Below are positions 26,601 to 36,376 of a DNA stretch of 64,000 nt, one piece after another (position 1 is the stretch's first letter; the number at the start of each line of letters is the position of its first letter). A program made the translations under genes and the position numbers. The notes under the pieces are model-generated. The model was not told the DNA's origin. It searched no databases and saw nothing but the letters and a program-made list of their open reading frames with translations. This stretch comes from Brienomyrus brachyistius (lineage: Eukaryota; Chordata; Actinopteri; Osteoglossiformes; Mormyridae): the NCBI RefSeq assembly GCF_023856365.1, contig NC_064540.1, forward strand, positions 7,354,501 to 7,418,500. The letters run 5' to 3'.

Positions 26601-29600
26601 AAGACTGCTTTGTGTTTTATCCCAAAAATGTTTACATTTCCCCAATTGCTCTCAGCAAGAATTTAAAAAACACAATCCTGGCTACACAGGCTGGAAAGAC
26701 AGTAAGGCAAATATTTCCTTACAGAAAAGAAAGAAAAGTCCTCAAAATAGTACGTGAACCTTTGGCTCAAAAACACACAGGATTGTAGTCTGACTCTTCC
26801 ACAGAAGTTACACTGATACTTGGTTTGTAATTTAACCTGCTCACATTTACTACTGGATCCCTGGTAATCCTCTTCAGAAAAGCTCAGTGATCAGCATACA
26901 GACAAACCAGGCCACTGCTAAAGATATTTCCAAAGTGTAAAACATCCATAGTGACGGAAGAGGCATTGTGCAACAGACCAAGCACACATTTTGTGAAGAC
27001 CTGGCACTCCCCTGTTCATCTCTTAAATTGCACATGTCTTTTCATGCCCAGAGCAGAGTTCAAACTTTTCTCCTAAAAGAAAAAGAAATGTACGACAATG
27101 TACACTACACCCAGACAGATCAGATATTTAATGGTCACATATCTATGCAGCTCCTCATCACTGCTTTGACCCCTCAACCGAACTAGTGGTATGCGCATAA
27201 AATGTTATTTTAAAAGCCCATCTAGCTGCCTGACCATGCAAGCACATGGCCCAGCAGGAAAGAACCCAAGCACACACTGATGTGACACAAATTAATATTC
27301 ATTTATAGCAGCCATGAAACCCAGCGGCAGACGGGCACTCACACGGATATCTGCTTGCACCAAGTCATAAGGATAACCTTCAGATGGTCAACTGAAGACA
27401 CCACCAAATGAAGCGACTTAGACTGAAGCAGCCTAAACACAGAGCCTGGATCCTCGGGATTTGAACCGAAGAGTAGCAAGCAATTCCAAATATTATGAAA
27501 GAGGGATCATTTAAAATCAGCCCATCACAACAACGGCTGTTTTCAAAAGACTGCTCATCACTGCAAATCTAAGGTGCCTAAGAGCAGAACACCAGGCTGA
27601 CATGTCTGTGCTGCTGTCGAAGTCCCTCCTGCCACTGAGGTCAGGCCAGTCATAGGGCCAAGGTGCAACAAACGACCCGACAACACAGCTAACTCCACCT
27701 CCAGGACTATCCAAACCCACATCCACTCCACACAGATACAAAAAGCAAACTTAAAAGTACGCTTGTAACTACAGATGTTAAATTCATGATACACACCCTA
27801 AAGCATAGGGGCAAGAAACAAGACTGACAACATAAGTGGCAAAAAAAAAAAAAAATCGGAAAAGAACCAGACCAAGCAAATATTTCACAGAAAACAAGGG
27901 CACACACATTGAACAGGATAAAAGAAAGCAAACCTTTGTACCCTTTTTGTGTACTGCATGTTATCTACAGCTCACAAACCATCCCCTCAAGGCCTTTCGC
28001 CTGTAAGGCCCCACACACCTGTCCAATAACTTACAGGAACCCCTTAGCATTAAGCATGATAGTCAAATCGTACCTCCATTAGGAATTTGATTTTAGTTTA
28101 ACATTAACAGTTACTTGACTTAGGTTTTTGATGGCAAAAGCCTGAAGGTGAAGCAGGGGTTCAATGTGTATACCCCCCGCCAAAAAAAGCTTCATATATT
28201 ATACAGTTGCTGCCTACAGACACGTTCATGTGCGTCACAGAACAGACAGCAATCAAAATTTTACAAATACTGTAAATTGACTTGCATATGGGAATTCTGC
28301 AGGCCTCTAAAGAAATGACAGCCTTTTAAACATATTATCCAAAGCTTAGCCCATAATGTACCTGGCAGGATGAGCAGGAACCCGGGCTGCAAAAGCCCCA
28401 CAGCAGTTATATGGATGCTGGGAGTGTCACTCAGGTGGGTCCGGTTTCGTGGACGTCACTTGGAGCACAGGGCAGTCTCTGCTCCAGCACTACATTGGCC
28501 TCAAGTACAGATGGGTGACACCCAAAATCCACAGCAGCCATCCTCCTTTTCCATGACATACAGCACCACTATCGCGGAAGTAGAAAACTTCAAAACCAGC
28601 CGGCTTCGAAGGTAGACTAGAAACAGGAGTTCAAGCCAGGAAAAGCGATTAGGAGTATCCTAGCAACAGGCTTGAAGGACAAAACAAGAGCTTAAATAAC
28701 CGCCGTGAGTCTAGGAAGTCGCAGAACAGTGAGTCTAAGTAGGCAGATGTTGGCTGTACTAAAGCAGCTAAGCAGTCGGCACGGTATTCAGGAGAGCTGG
28801 CGCCGAGACATGGCCTAGGTCAGCTTTAATTGTCAATTATTTAAACCACGCTATTCCAGACCTGATATTAGGACTACAGTGAAATTGCCAACGATACTCT
28901 ATTTACACCTGATTTCTTAAGAGACGCAAGTCTCCCAAGTAGTGTAGATGCCAATCCCGGCAAGATGCGTAATCCACTCAGCGGCATAACTGCAGACCTG
29001 GGCAAAGCAACGATTGCTAATCCCACTCGCTCCTGTTCCCACCCCCACCACCATCTGTCCTTCATGCACTTCCGCTCTTGGGGAGGGCTCCCCATACCAT
29101 CCGTTCAGCCCCTGCAATTACGGGCCTTTCTGGAGTGCCGCGAGCCAGACGGCTTGCTGGCACGGGCATCTGTTTCCAGCTCCCCTTTTACATTTACATT
29201 TTTATTTAGCCGAAGTACCACTGAGGAAAACTTGGGGTCAGAGTACAGGGTCAGCCAGAACCACCGCAGCAGTTGAAGTTCAAGGCTTCAACTTGCTCAA
29301 AGGCCCCAGCAGTGAAATCTGAACCTGTGAACTTCTGGACAAGGGCACAGAACCCTAACCCACTGAGTTTCACACCACCAAGATGTGGAGTTTCAACAAT
29401 GTAGATCCATTACCTTGGGGGGGGGGAATCGTACTTTTGAAGTTCAAAGAAACAGTGGTGCAGACCGGAATGGTTTCACATGCATGAGTACAGCTATGCA
29501 AGGATCTACCAATTACCACATGACCTAAGCAGAAAAACAGGGCTAAGTGTAACTGATTGGCATTCCATTACTAATCATATTTAACAAGCTCAAAGGCATG

Positions 29601-32600
29601 AGATAAAAGCAAGTTACCACACAATGCAGACATTCATGTTACAGCGGGCAGTAGTAAATACCCAAATTTTTCCTGTATCAGTAGGTTAAGTGAAATTGGA
29701 GTCTCACCACTGTTAAATTCAAATATCACTTTTGAAGGTTTCAGGAGCCACTCTCTACACAATGCAACACACAAGAAGTTAGCTAATGAGCCGGACACCT
29801 AACTGTTCCATTGTTTTGTTCCTTTCAAACCGTGTAAGAGTTGAGAGGAACCTGGCGTCCCATCACATCGTTAGAGGCACGTACGCAAGAGACAACTGCT
29901 CAATGGAACGCAGTCATGCAGCCATGACAGCCGAATATTGTGAGCCTTAACATCAGAATTCTCACTTTCCCAGAAAGGCCAGAGCAACCCAGCACAGTTG
30001 CACAGAAAAGTGTTGACAAGGGGATCCCAATACCACTGCATAACCCCCACCACACCACAGCCAACATGATCTCTGGAAACCAGAACAATCAGTAGAGAAC
30101 TTTATTATTTTGTAGTCTGAACCAATAAAATTTCATTAAAAGGATTCCCAGACTCACCCAGCTAACTGACCACGAAATCATGTTCCAAAGAGCATCAAGG
30201 CAAAAAAGGAGGAATAATTACAAGTTAATTGGTTTCTGCATAATGCCACATAAGCCAAACAAAATGAATGATTGAACTTTTGATAAACCATGAGAATGCA
30301 TGTTTTGACGCAGGGTAGGGAAACATCTATATGGTGTTTTCAGCTTGATGGCTCTGCTTACCACTAGTTTACAAAAGCAAGAGCTTTAAAGCTAGACAAA
30401 AATACCCGTAACAACAGCTGGGAATACAGTCAGCCAGGGAGTCTATAATAGATGAGTTTGTGCTTACAGAGCTGGCATTCAATGGTCTCTTTCACTGACA
30501 ACTGCATATTTCAAAGGGTAATTTCAGAAAATAAAGAAAATCTGCGGATTTTCCCTATTAAATAACTTCCAACTCTCTGTCTTGGTCCTGCTAGAACTGC
30601 AGGTAACAGTTTCACACCACACATTTCACACACATTTAGGGTCAGCACACTCGGGGGATTATTATTTATAAAATGGAATTACTGTTGAGTGTGTAAGCCG
30701 CCATGCTGAAATGACGTCACAGGGGAAACGTCATAAGAGGCGTGTTTCCAACGGGAAGTGACGTTTTTCGTGACGTTTTCATCCGAGTTCCAACTCGGAG
30801 ACAGATAATCGAACGCAGGATTAACACACCAGCACAACTGGCCCTAGCACCTCATAACAGTAAGCAGGTGAAAAGGAAGAATCTTAAACATGTCGGAAGC
30901 AAATGCTGAGATGTTTAAGTGTGGAAAACATTGGAAATTTCACAACAGATTCCCACTAATCTGCTGCTGACGGAATGATTGCAAAGCCTACTGCCAGTCA
31001 TGCTGAGTTTGTCAGCACAGAGATGGCTGGACCAGCCAGGGAGAATCACCATGCCCATAGAAGGAAAATCAACTTTTAGGGCGATCAAAATCCTCTCAGG
31101 CACAAGCAGGCCTCACTGCAGGCAGTGGGTGTGTGTTTGCTTCATACATTCATAATTCAGTGGAGGAATGCAAATTCTTAGTTCCTAAATTGGTTAAAAC
31201 TGCACAAAAGTAAATGCACAAACAGACCCCTAAGGTCCAGATGGTTAAACAAGTCTGTTTGGTCTCATTATGGGAACAAGAATTGCAGCTATAATAATGG
31301 GAGATTGATTTTGTCAGACAGGACACATTATCATCTGATTGGCTAATCCAGCAGTCTGCCAGATTCCTGTGAGCCATGGGTTACTCCTATAAGATAGGCC
31401 ACAGCAGTCGTGCAATCAACATAATCTCTCTGGCACAGTGCCAGAGGGATTGCAAGGACAGGAAGGCAATAATAAATGGGAGGAGTAGAATTCAACATTC
31501 AGTGGCTGAACAGGTTAAAAACAAAAGTTGCTTTACATAAAAGCTAAGAAATTATGTATATATAAGAACCACCTGCACCAAAAAGAAATATTGAGCACGA
31601 CAGCAAAAGGATAAGAAATTGATGATAAACTGAGAAATCTTCAATCAATTAAAACTGGAAAGACAGCTACAAAAAAAAAAAAAAAAAAAAACATGTTAGA
31701 GCCACCAACTATCACACAGACAATGGAAACCCAGTAACTAACCAAGGGGACGTTTCCCAAACAATGAGTTTAATGCTAACGATGCATCGTACTACGGAAG
31801 TTCAAACTAACCAACATCCGAAGTACGACCGTTTCCCAAAACCGTCATACCCCAGTAATTTGAACCACTTCAGTTCTATCACTTCAGGACTATCGTACTT
31901 CAACCTACAATGGTTGATTGGTCAGACTCACGGTGAGTCGTACGCAAAAATTAAACTACTTTCACAGTCAGTCACGTACAAAAACTCGCAAGCTGTGTAA
32001 TATCATATAAATATATAATAATCACATATATGTGTCATCAATTTATTCTGTCAGTCACATAACACCAATAATATGAAAAACTCAAATAGCAGTAGCTATC
32101 ACAAAATGATGAGACGCTTCTTGGAGTGGTAAACAGAAGAACTGTTAGCTATGACACTGCATTTTGTGAAAGACGCTCCATCTGTAATTACGTTGATTGC
32201 AGTTCATTGTGTTTCAATCACACTACGAACACTTACAAATTCCTGGTCCAACGTACAGAATGTTAGTGGCTGACTGGAATAGACAGGTGCGTGTAATATC
32301 CAAACATCACAGACGTCATTTCCTGAGTAATAACGCATGGATTCCAATCTGACCACTGCAGTGTCATTCTGCTCTTCTATTATGACAATGACACCTGTGA
32401 GTGAATAAGGAGTACCTCATTAAAGTGCTGTAGTCTTTTCTAAGGCGACTGTTGTCCCTCTGAAGTTGTGTGTAATGAAGAAACTGCACAACATCCAATG
32501 GTCTGGATAGGGCTACAAACACACATGTACACATGCAAGGGATAATGATTTATTATTATTTTGGGGTTTTATTCTTTTCTTTTTATTTTAATGTTTTATT

Positions 32601-35600
32601 ATTTTTCTCTGATTTTTTACTTTATGTGGCAAAGTGTACCATATGGCACAATGACCACTGGGTACAACATCCTTTACCGAGTAACACACATTAACTGAAT
32701 ATGCTACTACAGGGGTGGGCAATCGTACCCAGAAAGGGCCAGTGGGTTTCCAGGTTTTTTTGGGATAACGATCAATTCGATCAGTTGTTCAAACCCACAT
32801 GTATGAACTCTCCAGTTGATCAGTCCTCCACGTACTACTCTTAAGTAGTGAGTTGCAGCTACAAGCTGCATTCCTAACGGCCCTTTCTAGATAAAATTAG
32901 CCACTCTTGTGCTAATACAATACTTAGTAGTCTGAGAATTCTCCCTATTGCTCACTACAGACAGTTGGCGACTTGGTCGATCTAATGTACAATCATACTG
33001 TAATTATGACCAGAAACCCACACAACAATTATGTTTCAAAGTACATTTTCAGGCCACTTCACGTATGTGATCGTAGAGCTAAATTATTTCTTATTACGTA
33101 TTAAAGATTATTACATCTCTTACTCGCACGGTGACTATACCCTTCTTAGACTGCATTTTCCACCATCGCTGACGTATTTACACGGAACTAATCTTCTAAC
33201 TACAGCTTAAGAACTGCAGTTCGAACTACGCAACTAAACGACAGTGTTTGCGAATGTTCGGTCGAACTATGGTTTCAGGAAACACCTGCGTGGTACTTGC
33301 ATAGCTCGAACCACACAAGTTGCTAAGATTAGACAACCTTCACGTACATACTAAGGGCAAATTTTACCAAGGGTTAGTCCAGCACTTCACCAATTAGTGA
33401 CCAATTTACACTACAAAAAGACCTTACTGAAGTGAGTCACTACCCAAACAAGAGCAAATAATGAAGGATCAAACTAAGGAAAAACCAGAAAACCTTAGAG
33501 TAGCAACATGCACATGACCATATCCAAAAATCTTTGAATGCATTTTGAAATAACATAAGAAATTTACAAACGCGAGGAGGCCATTTGGCCCATCAAGCTC
33601 ATTTGCGAAAAACTTAACTAATAGCTGAGTTCTTAAATTCTTATATAGCTCTGATTTCAAGGAACCCAGGGTTTCAGCTTGCGCTACACTAGTAGGAAAA
33701 CTATTCCATACTCTAACTACACGCTGTGTAAAGAAGTGCTTCCTCAAAATGAGTTGAGGGAAATCTGCCCAAATGAATTACATACAAGATAACTTCCTTA
33801 CATCATAATTATCATAAGTACAGCAAGGATTCCCATCCACCCCCAAGCTCATGCGCCAAAAAAGGAATAATTAGCTTAACCACAATTCATTATTGGTCAA
33901 TTTTATGATGAGTTTAAAATCAGCACTTCTTATCTGGAGACACACACAGGAAGAATTCCTCACACACACAGTCTTGTAATATGCCATGGTTAGACTAGCT
34001 GGGCAGAAGAACAAGTTCATGCAAAAGCAGTTGTTAGCAAATTCAGAGGGGGGGAAAGTCAGGTATGTCTAGTTTTTGTCGAAGCAAGTACCCAACATGG
34101 TCAGTGATGGAACCTTTGCATCATTTTTAAGTGAGTCTATAAAATTCTCACTTGATTTGTGTAGAACTGATAATAGACAAACCTTCAGGCAGTTCCCACA
34201 CGGAACATACCACCCTGAAAACTCCTTTCTCACATAGTCAGAAGCACACCTTGGTCATTCCATAGAAATGTTCATAATAATTTCACATTTCAAATCTGAC
34301 TGCAGTGACTATCAACTTGTGGACAAGCTTAGAACAAATGTGTGGTTCATAATCACCCAACACCCCCCATTTCCCTTATTTACATAAACATAACCTAATT
34401 TCTATTGTTAATTCCCCAGTTCAGCCAATTGCTATTCAAAACAGCATCAGAATATCATTGCTTCCACTGAGTCTGGAGTGGTGGAAGAACAGCCATTTGT
34501 AAGGGAGAAAACGCAATGCCAGTGGAGAAAAATCATGTTTGATCAAGAATGGAAATAACAATCAATGAAACAACCAGATGTACATAAAAAGCATCACCAA
34601 CAAAGGCAGGAAAGCCCAGGAGCAACAGCAGAGAATGTCTGCAGTTACTGAGAGAGATGTACATGCTTTCAGTTTGCACCGCAGCAAACTCACCAGTGTC
34701 TGTAAAATACAAGCCTTCCAGAATAATCCACACATGGACCTGAACTCTCCTAAACTTTCTGCAATTACAACCCAGACTCAAGGAATTGTACACCACCAGA
34801 CAGTATAACATGAGATATTAAAATCATTTTTGGCTGAATTTTCTGTAGATGCTATGGGCAACCTGTTGCATGCAATTTTAAGCCTATATTACACAAATGA
34901 ACCACAATTATATCATTACTTACTACAAAAGGCCTACAAAACATCATGTAAATAAACATGGCCCAGGAGGTAGAGTTCTCCAACCATGCTACCCAGGAAA
35001 GATTTGCGTTGAGACAACCTTGTCTGGAAAACCACCAGCACAAAATACAATGGCAACACAAGTTTTCACCTCAGCATAAGCGTTAATTCAAACAGTTATG
35101 TTAAAAGCTTCATAGCTTAATTATGCTAACAACTCCATTCCAGTTTATATCAATGTTAATATTACATTTGCACTACTGGAACACAATTTCTCAGATCACC
35201 GCTACAGCAGTAATTGCATTAAAAGCAACTGTACAGACTGAAAGCAACTAGGCATAAATAAAACACCAGTTAATTTAGTGGAGTGATTGGCGCTGATAAA
35301 AGAAAGAACTGGAAAGAAATCTACCCTTTCACATACTCCATCTTGCATGGATGATGTCGTCAGAGCATTTTCTATTAACCTTATTGTGTCGTTTAAACTA
35401 AGTTTTTAAAATGACAGACGCTAATATACCATCGCTACTTCACCAAATAAGGAGAAATGACAGTGGGTTATTTTACCTCCAAGATTAATGTCAAAATATG
35501 TGAGGTGGTGATTCCTACTCGAGAGAAGCTGAATCAAAGTTACGGGCACGTTTTGTCAAAAGCAAACTTTCCAAGACGAGACAGCCGAAACACAAGCTGG

Positions 35601-36376
35601 ATCTTGATTGCATGCCATCGCATGTATGCACGACGCTCCACTGCCATGCATATAACCGAATATTTATGCGACTACCGCATTCAACACCCATACGGTTCGC
35701 TAGCAGAACCGGCTGGCCCTGGCAAACGAAAAAACGAAAAGCTCCACCACAGGGATTTGCTTCTCTTATCAAACATACCTCCGTAAGGTCACGTCAGACG
35801 TTAAAATGGAAGGCGGGTGGCTTTTATTTACATGAAAACGACTAGATTTGCTGGTACTGCAAGCAAAGACACTTCGGCTTTTTAACATTAAAAGCCAGCG
35901 ATATTTACCAAACTATGCCGTGCAATCTGTCACCTTCGGTATTGTCTCTTCCTCCACCAGCCGGGACGAGGATTAACAAATGCCTAACTCGATGTCAAGA
36001 CGCCCGACATTCCCTTATCAAAATGGCTCATGGTAAGAAAACAACTCGCAAGTCCCGTGATCTGCAGGTACCGCAATCCTGCATGTCACACACGCACCAC
36101 GAAGCCGGTTCGTCCTGTTCCCTCCACCCAGAGATTTCCTTTAAATGTAGTTTTAAAAGAAAAATCAGAGACGCTCACCTTGCCCGTTTTATGGTCAAAC
36201 CAGACCAGAGCGTGGTTCCTCGACAGCACCTTGCAGTCAAATGTGGCGTTATTCTGGGCCGGCCGGCAGCGCGCCACGGAGCGCCCGATCTTGACGGGCT
36301 CGTCAAGGTAGACATGGCGTTCCTGAAAGGGGTGTGAATTAGGGCGGCAGGTGAACACGGCCAACGCTGAAGGCAT
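2636..36376 (-). CDS. slmap: slmap, sarcolemma-associated protein (5' part, 16 coding exons, partial)
   Basis: SLMAP is a tail-anchored coiled-coil protein. Its FHA domain binds phosphothreonine sites in the MST1/2 kinases and links them to the STRIPAK PP2A phosphatase complex (family knowledge). Sixteen minus-strand exons join in frame into about 507 residues. The FHA domain spans roughly residues 6-128: GRS at 31-33 with the key phosphate-binding Arg32, SRNHA at 52-56, and SSNGTFIN at 74-81. Heptad-rich coiled coil runs from about 160 to 395, then a Ser/Thr-rich segment containing DTLSPSK. The start is the ATG at 36374-36376, because it gives the MPSALA N-terminus known from vertebrate SLMAP and an in-frame TAG lies upstream at 36494-36496 with no ATG between. 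The remaining coiled coil and C-terminal membrane anchor are outside the window. Whether this is the a or b fish paralogue cannot be decided here. Confidence 0.95.
3082..3162 (-). CDS. slmap: slmap exon 15 (DTLSPSK segment)
   Basis: About residues 462-488, (E)[18 protein letters not shown] then DRSSDDTS. It is equivalent to the mammalian [14 protein letters not shown] segment. Acceptor ctcag|AAAA, donor TCAG|gtacgg, phase 1-1, 81 nt. It is Ser/Asp-rich and probably a disordered, phosphorylatable linker. Confidence 0.9.
4027..4101 (-). CDS. slmap: slmap exon 14 (phase 1-1, cassette-like)
   Basis: About residues 437-461, (E)[19 protein letters not shown] then PAILR. It has 75 nt, acceptor tttcag|AGGTC, donor AGAG|gtcagt. 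It is amphipathic and coil-like. I do not recognise it from the mammalian protein, where the matching place holds a KKLIVEGHLTK-type segment that I did not find here. Confidence 0.72.
4559..4618 (-). CDS. slmap: slmap exon 13 (phase 1-1, tandem acceptor)
   Basis: About residues 417-436, [19 protein letters not shown] with a boundary codon before it. It has 60 nt, donor GACG|gtaaga. The acceptor is the tandem caacagCAG|TG, so either of two AGs 3 nt apart keeps the frame. I do not recognise a clear mammalian counterpart. The call rests on splice sites, phase and coding character, and the exon may be alternative. Confidence 0.75.
4619..6881 (-). other. slmap intron 12, SINE-bearing
   Basis: A 2.3-kb intron. 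It contains a tRNA-derived SINE fragment near 5478-5613 and a retroelement tail at 5705-5755. No further exon recognised. I specifically looked for a KKLIVEGHLTK-like exon and did not see it. Confidence 0.5.
5478..5613 (-). mobile_element. tRNA-derived SINE
   Basis: Reverse-oriented tRNA-like head: gggatttgaactgccgacct matches a B-box/T-arm, followed by a gtccactaagccacacactg A-box side. A related tail with actttactgatccctgcgga is at 5705-5755. Confidence 0.65.
6882..6944 (-). CDS. slmap: slmap exon 12 (phase 1-1 cassette-like)
   Basis: About residues 396-416, (D)[20 protein letters not shown]. It corresponds to the mammalian KSGGDCTFIHQF segment. It has 63 nt, acceptor gttag|ACC and donor CAGC|gtgagt. 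It can be skipped without a frame change. Confidence 0.88.
6945..8361 (-). other. slmap intron 11
   Basis: A 1.4-kb intron with no recognised exon or repeat. The open frames in it are short and unlike known proteins. Confidence 0.5.
8362..8412 (-). CDS. slmap: slmap exon 11 (phase 1-1)
   Basis: Residues 379-395, (V)[16 protein letters not shown] plus one base. It has 51 nt, acceptor gcag|TCCG and donor TTGG|gtgagt. It starts a run of exons that all begin and end in phase 1. Confidence 0.93.
9172..9340 (-). CDS. slmap: slmap exon 10 (coiled coil)
   Basis: Residues 323-378 plus one base, from [20 protein letters not shown] through [18 protein letters not shown]. Acceptor tgcag|CTG, donor CAAG|gtgggc (phase 1). 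It is one of the most conserved coiled-coil blocks of the family. Confidence 0.95.
9439..9576 (-). CDS. slmap: slmap exon 9 (coiled coil, GC donor)
   Basis: Residues 277-322, from [20 protein letters not shown] to IKDLTDKIK. The acceptor is gtag|AGG. The only donor in the right place is the non-canonical AAG|gcatgt, which gives a 98-bp GC-AG intron. Confidence 0.93.
9730..9912 (-). repeat. Dispersed repeat, copy A (CRE/YY1-like motifs)
   Basis: Reverse complement of the 30681-30825 family. It carries acatggcggcc and cgcctcttatgacgttaatg. It lies in slmap intron 8. Sequence up to about 10300 may belong to the same insertion. Confidence 0.6.
10619..10759 (-). CDS. slmap: slmap exon 8 (coiled coil)
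   Basis: Residues 230-276, from [20 protein letters not shown] to VVRKLSEVE. Phase 0 at both ends, acceptor ccaag|ACC, donor GAG|gtgagc. Intron 7 on its 5' side is only 102 bp. Confidence 0.95.
10862..10933 (-). CDS. slmap: slmap exon 7 (coiled coil)
   Basis: Residues 206-229, [20 protein letters not shown] then AYSK. Phase 0 at both ends, acceptor acag|GCT, donor AAG|gtaatt. Confidence 0.95.
11146..11241 (-). CDS. slmap: slmap exon 6 (coiled coil)
   Basis: Residues 174-205, beginning [20 protein letters not shown] and ending SSWQ. Phase 0 at both ends, donor CAG|gtgggt. Leucines are spaced in heptads. Confidence 0.95.
11656..11718 (-). CDS. slmap: slmap exon 5
   Basis: Residues 153-173, [20 protein letters not shown] then Q. 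It is a symmetric phase-0 exon of 63 nt, acceptor gcag|GTC, donor CAG|gtatga. This is the start of the coiled-coil region and matches the mammalian [16 protein letters not shown]. Confidence 0.95.
12196..12381 (+). pseudogene. Tc1-like transposase N-terminal fragment
   Basis: Sixty-one codons with the DNA-binding segment [16 protein letters not shown] of Tc1-family transposases. The frame ends in a stop at the point where the coding region becomes degraded. A relic only. Confidence 0.75.
12421..13239 (+). mobile_element. Non-autonomous piggyBac-like element, copy 1 (nested)
   Basis: Flanked by TTAA on both sides (12421-12424 and 13236-13239), with a right end reading ...gaccccagaggg. It sits inside the Tc1-like remnant. 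It shares long stretches with 59815-60644 in the opposite orientation, for example cactttcactgactggggcg. It has no transposase. A C-run (about 12843-12860) has expanded within it. Confidence 0.75.
13240..13571 (+). pseudogene. Tc1-like transposase C-terminal fragment
   Basis: Corresponds to the last third of a Tc1 transposase. [20 protein letters not shown] is followed by [24 protein letters not shown] sequence, with a one-codon loss in the usual [10 protein letters not shown] motif. Broken by internal deletion and an early stop. Confidence 0.75.
13660..13797 (-). mobile_element. tRNA-derived SINE
   Basis: Same family, minus strand: gggatctgaaccagcgacct and cctaacccactgagctaccc. It directly follows the right end of the Tc1-like remnant. 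Confidence 0.65.
14605..14627 (-). repeat. 23-nt C-run (G-run on the slmap strand)
   Basis: Lies about 30 bp downstream of the slmap exon 4 donor on the coding strand, with more G clusters (14644-14650) between. G-runs near small exons can promote their inclusion (general knowledge). Confidence 0.9.
14657..14693 (-). CDS. slmap: slmap exon 4 (37-nt small exon)
   Basis: Residues 140-152, (D)[12 protein letters not shown], with acceptor ctag|TGTC and donor AAG|gtaggt. It is only 37 nt long. A strong G-rich tract follows the donor on the coding strand (the C-run at 14605-14627 on the plus strand). Confidence 0.93.
15050..15147 (-). mobile_element. tRNA-derived SINE fragment
   Basis: Shortened copy with gaatttgaactagtgaacta and gcatccactgagccccacac. 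Confidence 0.5.
18715..19012. promoter_or_regulatory. GC-rich patch inside slmap intron 3
   Basis: About 300 bp of unusually CpG-rich sequence in an AT-rich intron. It is open in two minus-strand frames but encodes nothing I recognise. Mammalian SLMAP is known to have internal promoters giving shorter isoforms, so this could be an alternative promoter. It could also be an old GC-rich insert. Confidence 0.25.
21039..21300 (-). repeat. Dispersed repeat ending in a CA tract, copy 1
   Basis: Shares about 200 bp, in reverse orientation, with 41866-42062, including the ttacggttagggc-like segment. It is followed by a short CA-rich microsatellite at 21302-21334. Confidence 0.6.
21521..21593 (-). CDS. 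slmap: slmap exon 3 (end of FHA domain)
   Basis: Residues 116-139 plus two bases. It reads (V)[16 protein letters not shown] then VEARRRS. The acceptor is tttccag|TC and the donor GA|gtaaga (phase 2). It matches the mammalian [16 protein letters not shown] segment. Confidence 0.95.
22334..22481 (-). CDS. slmap: slmap exon 2 (FHA domain second half)
   Basis: Residues 67-115 plus one base. It begins [17 protein letters not shown] after an AG acceptor and ends at DVTENTRK with donor AAAG|gtatgg (phase 1). It contains the conserved NG of the FHA fold (Asn76-Gly77). Confidence 0.97.
22594..23012 (+). mobile_element. LINE 3'-end fragment
   Basis: Degenerate copy of the reverse-transcriptase C-terminal tail of a fish LINE. 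Blocks such as gaggagaggttagcagagct and agcacttctttacacaaagt are followed by a conserved 3' end (gatggatcaaacagcctcct). Several frameshifts are present. Confidence 0.6.
25462..25650 (+). mobile_element. tRNA-derived SINE
   Basis: Plus-strand copy: gtcacaggttcaaatcccat (B-box region), then ttgagtaaggcccttaacct and a cggctaaataaatataaatg tail. Confidence 0.65.
29195..29375 (-). mobile_element. tRNA-derived SINE
   Basis: Minus-strand copy with tttttatttagccgaagtac at the tail side and aaccctaacccactgagttt at the head side. Confidence 0.55.
30681..30825 (+). repeat. Dispersed repeat, copy B (CRE/YY1-like motifs)
   Basis: Homologue of copy A in the opposite orientation. It contains a perfect CRE palindrome TGACGTCA (30712-30719), a gccgccatg motif and a second tgacgt. 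It lies in slmap intron 1. Confidence 0.6.
31754..33300. mobile_element. Candidate DNA element with nested insert
   Basis: The left end region gacgtttcccaaacaatgag and the reverse complement of the right end, ggtgtttcctgaaaccatag, are weakly similar. The interior repeats the phrase gtttcccaaa. A different repeat (gggtgggcaat...) seems inserted near 32715. Boundaries and family are uncertain. Confidence 0.3.
33546..33760 (-). mobile_element. LINE 3'-end fragment (opposite orientation)
   Basis: Minus-strand frame reads [20 protein letters not shown], the familiar C-terminal motif of LINE reverse transcriptases. The same family tail as 22594-23012 follows (gaggaggccatttggcccat on the plus strand). 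Confidence 0.7.
36179..36376 (-). CDS. slmap: slmap exon 1 (start, FHA domain first half)
   Basis: Residues 1-66, from MPSALA to DHKTGK, ending in phase 0 at AAG|gtgagc. It holds the FHA beta strands with GRS (31-33) and the SRNHA phosphopeptide-binding loop (52-56). It is nearly identical to the mammalian protein as I know it. Confidence 0.97.

Larger units (their letters stand above)
22482..36178 (-). other. slmap intron 1 (13.7 kb)
   Basis: It separates the two halves of the FHA domain. It contains LINE 3' fragments (22594-23012 and 33546-33760), SINEs (25462-25650 and 29195-29375), a CRE-bearing repeat (30681-30825), a candidate DNA element (31754-33300) and a poly-A run near 31670-31690. 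No second start exon was recognised, although long first introns often hold alternative promoters. Confidence 0.55.
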
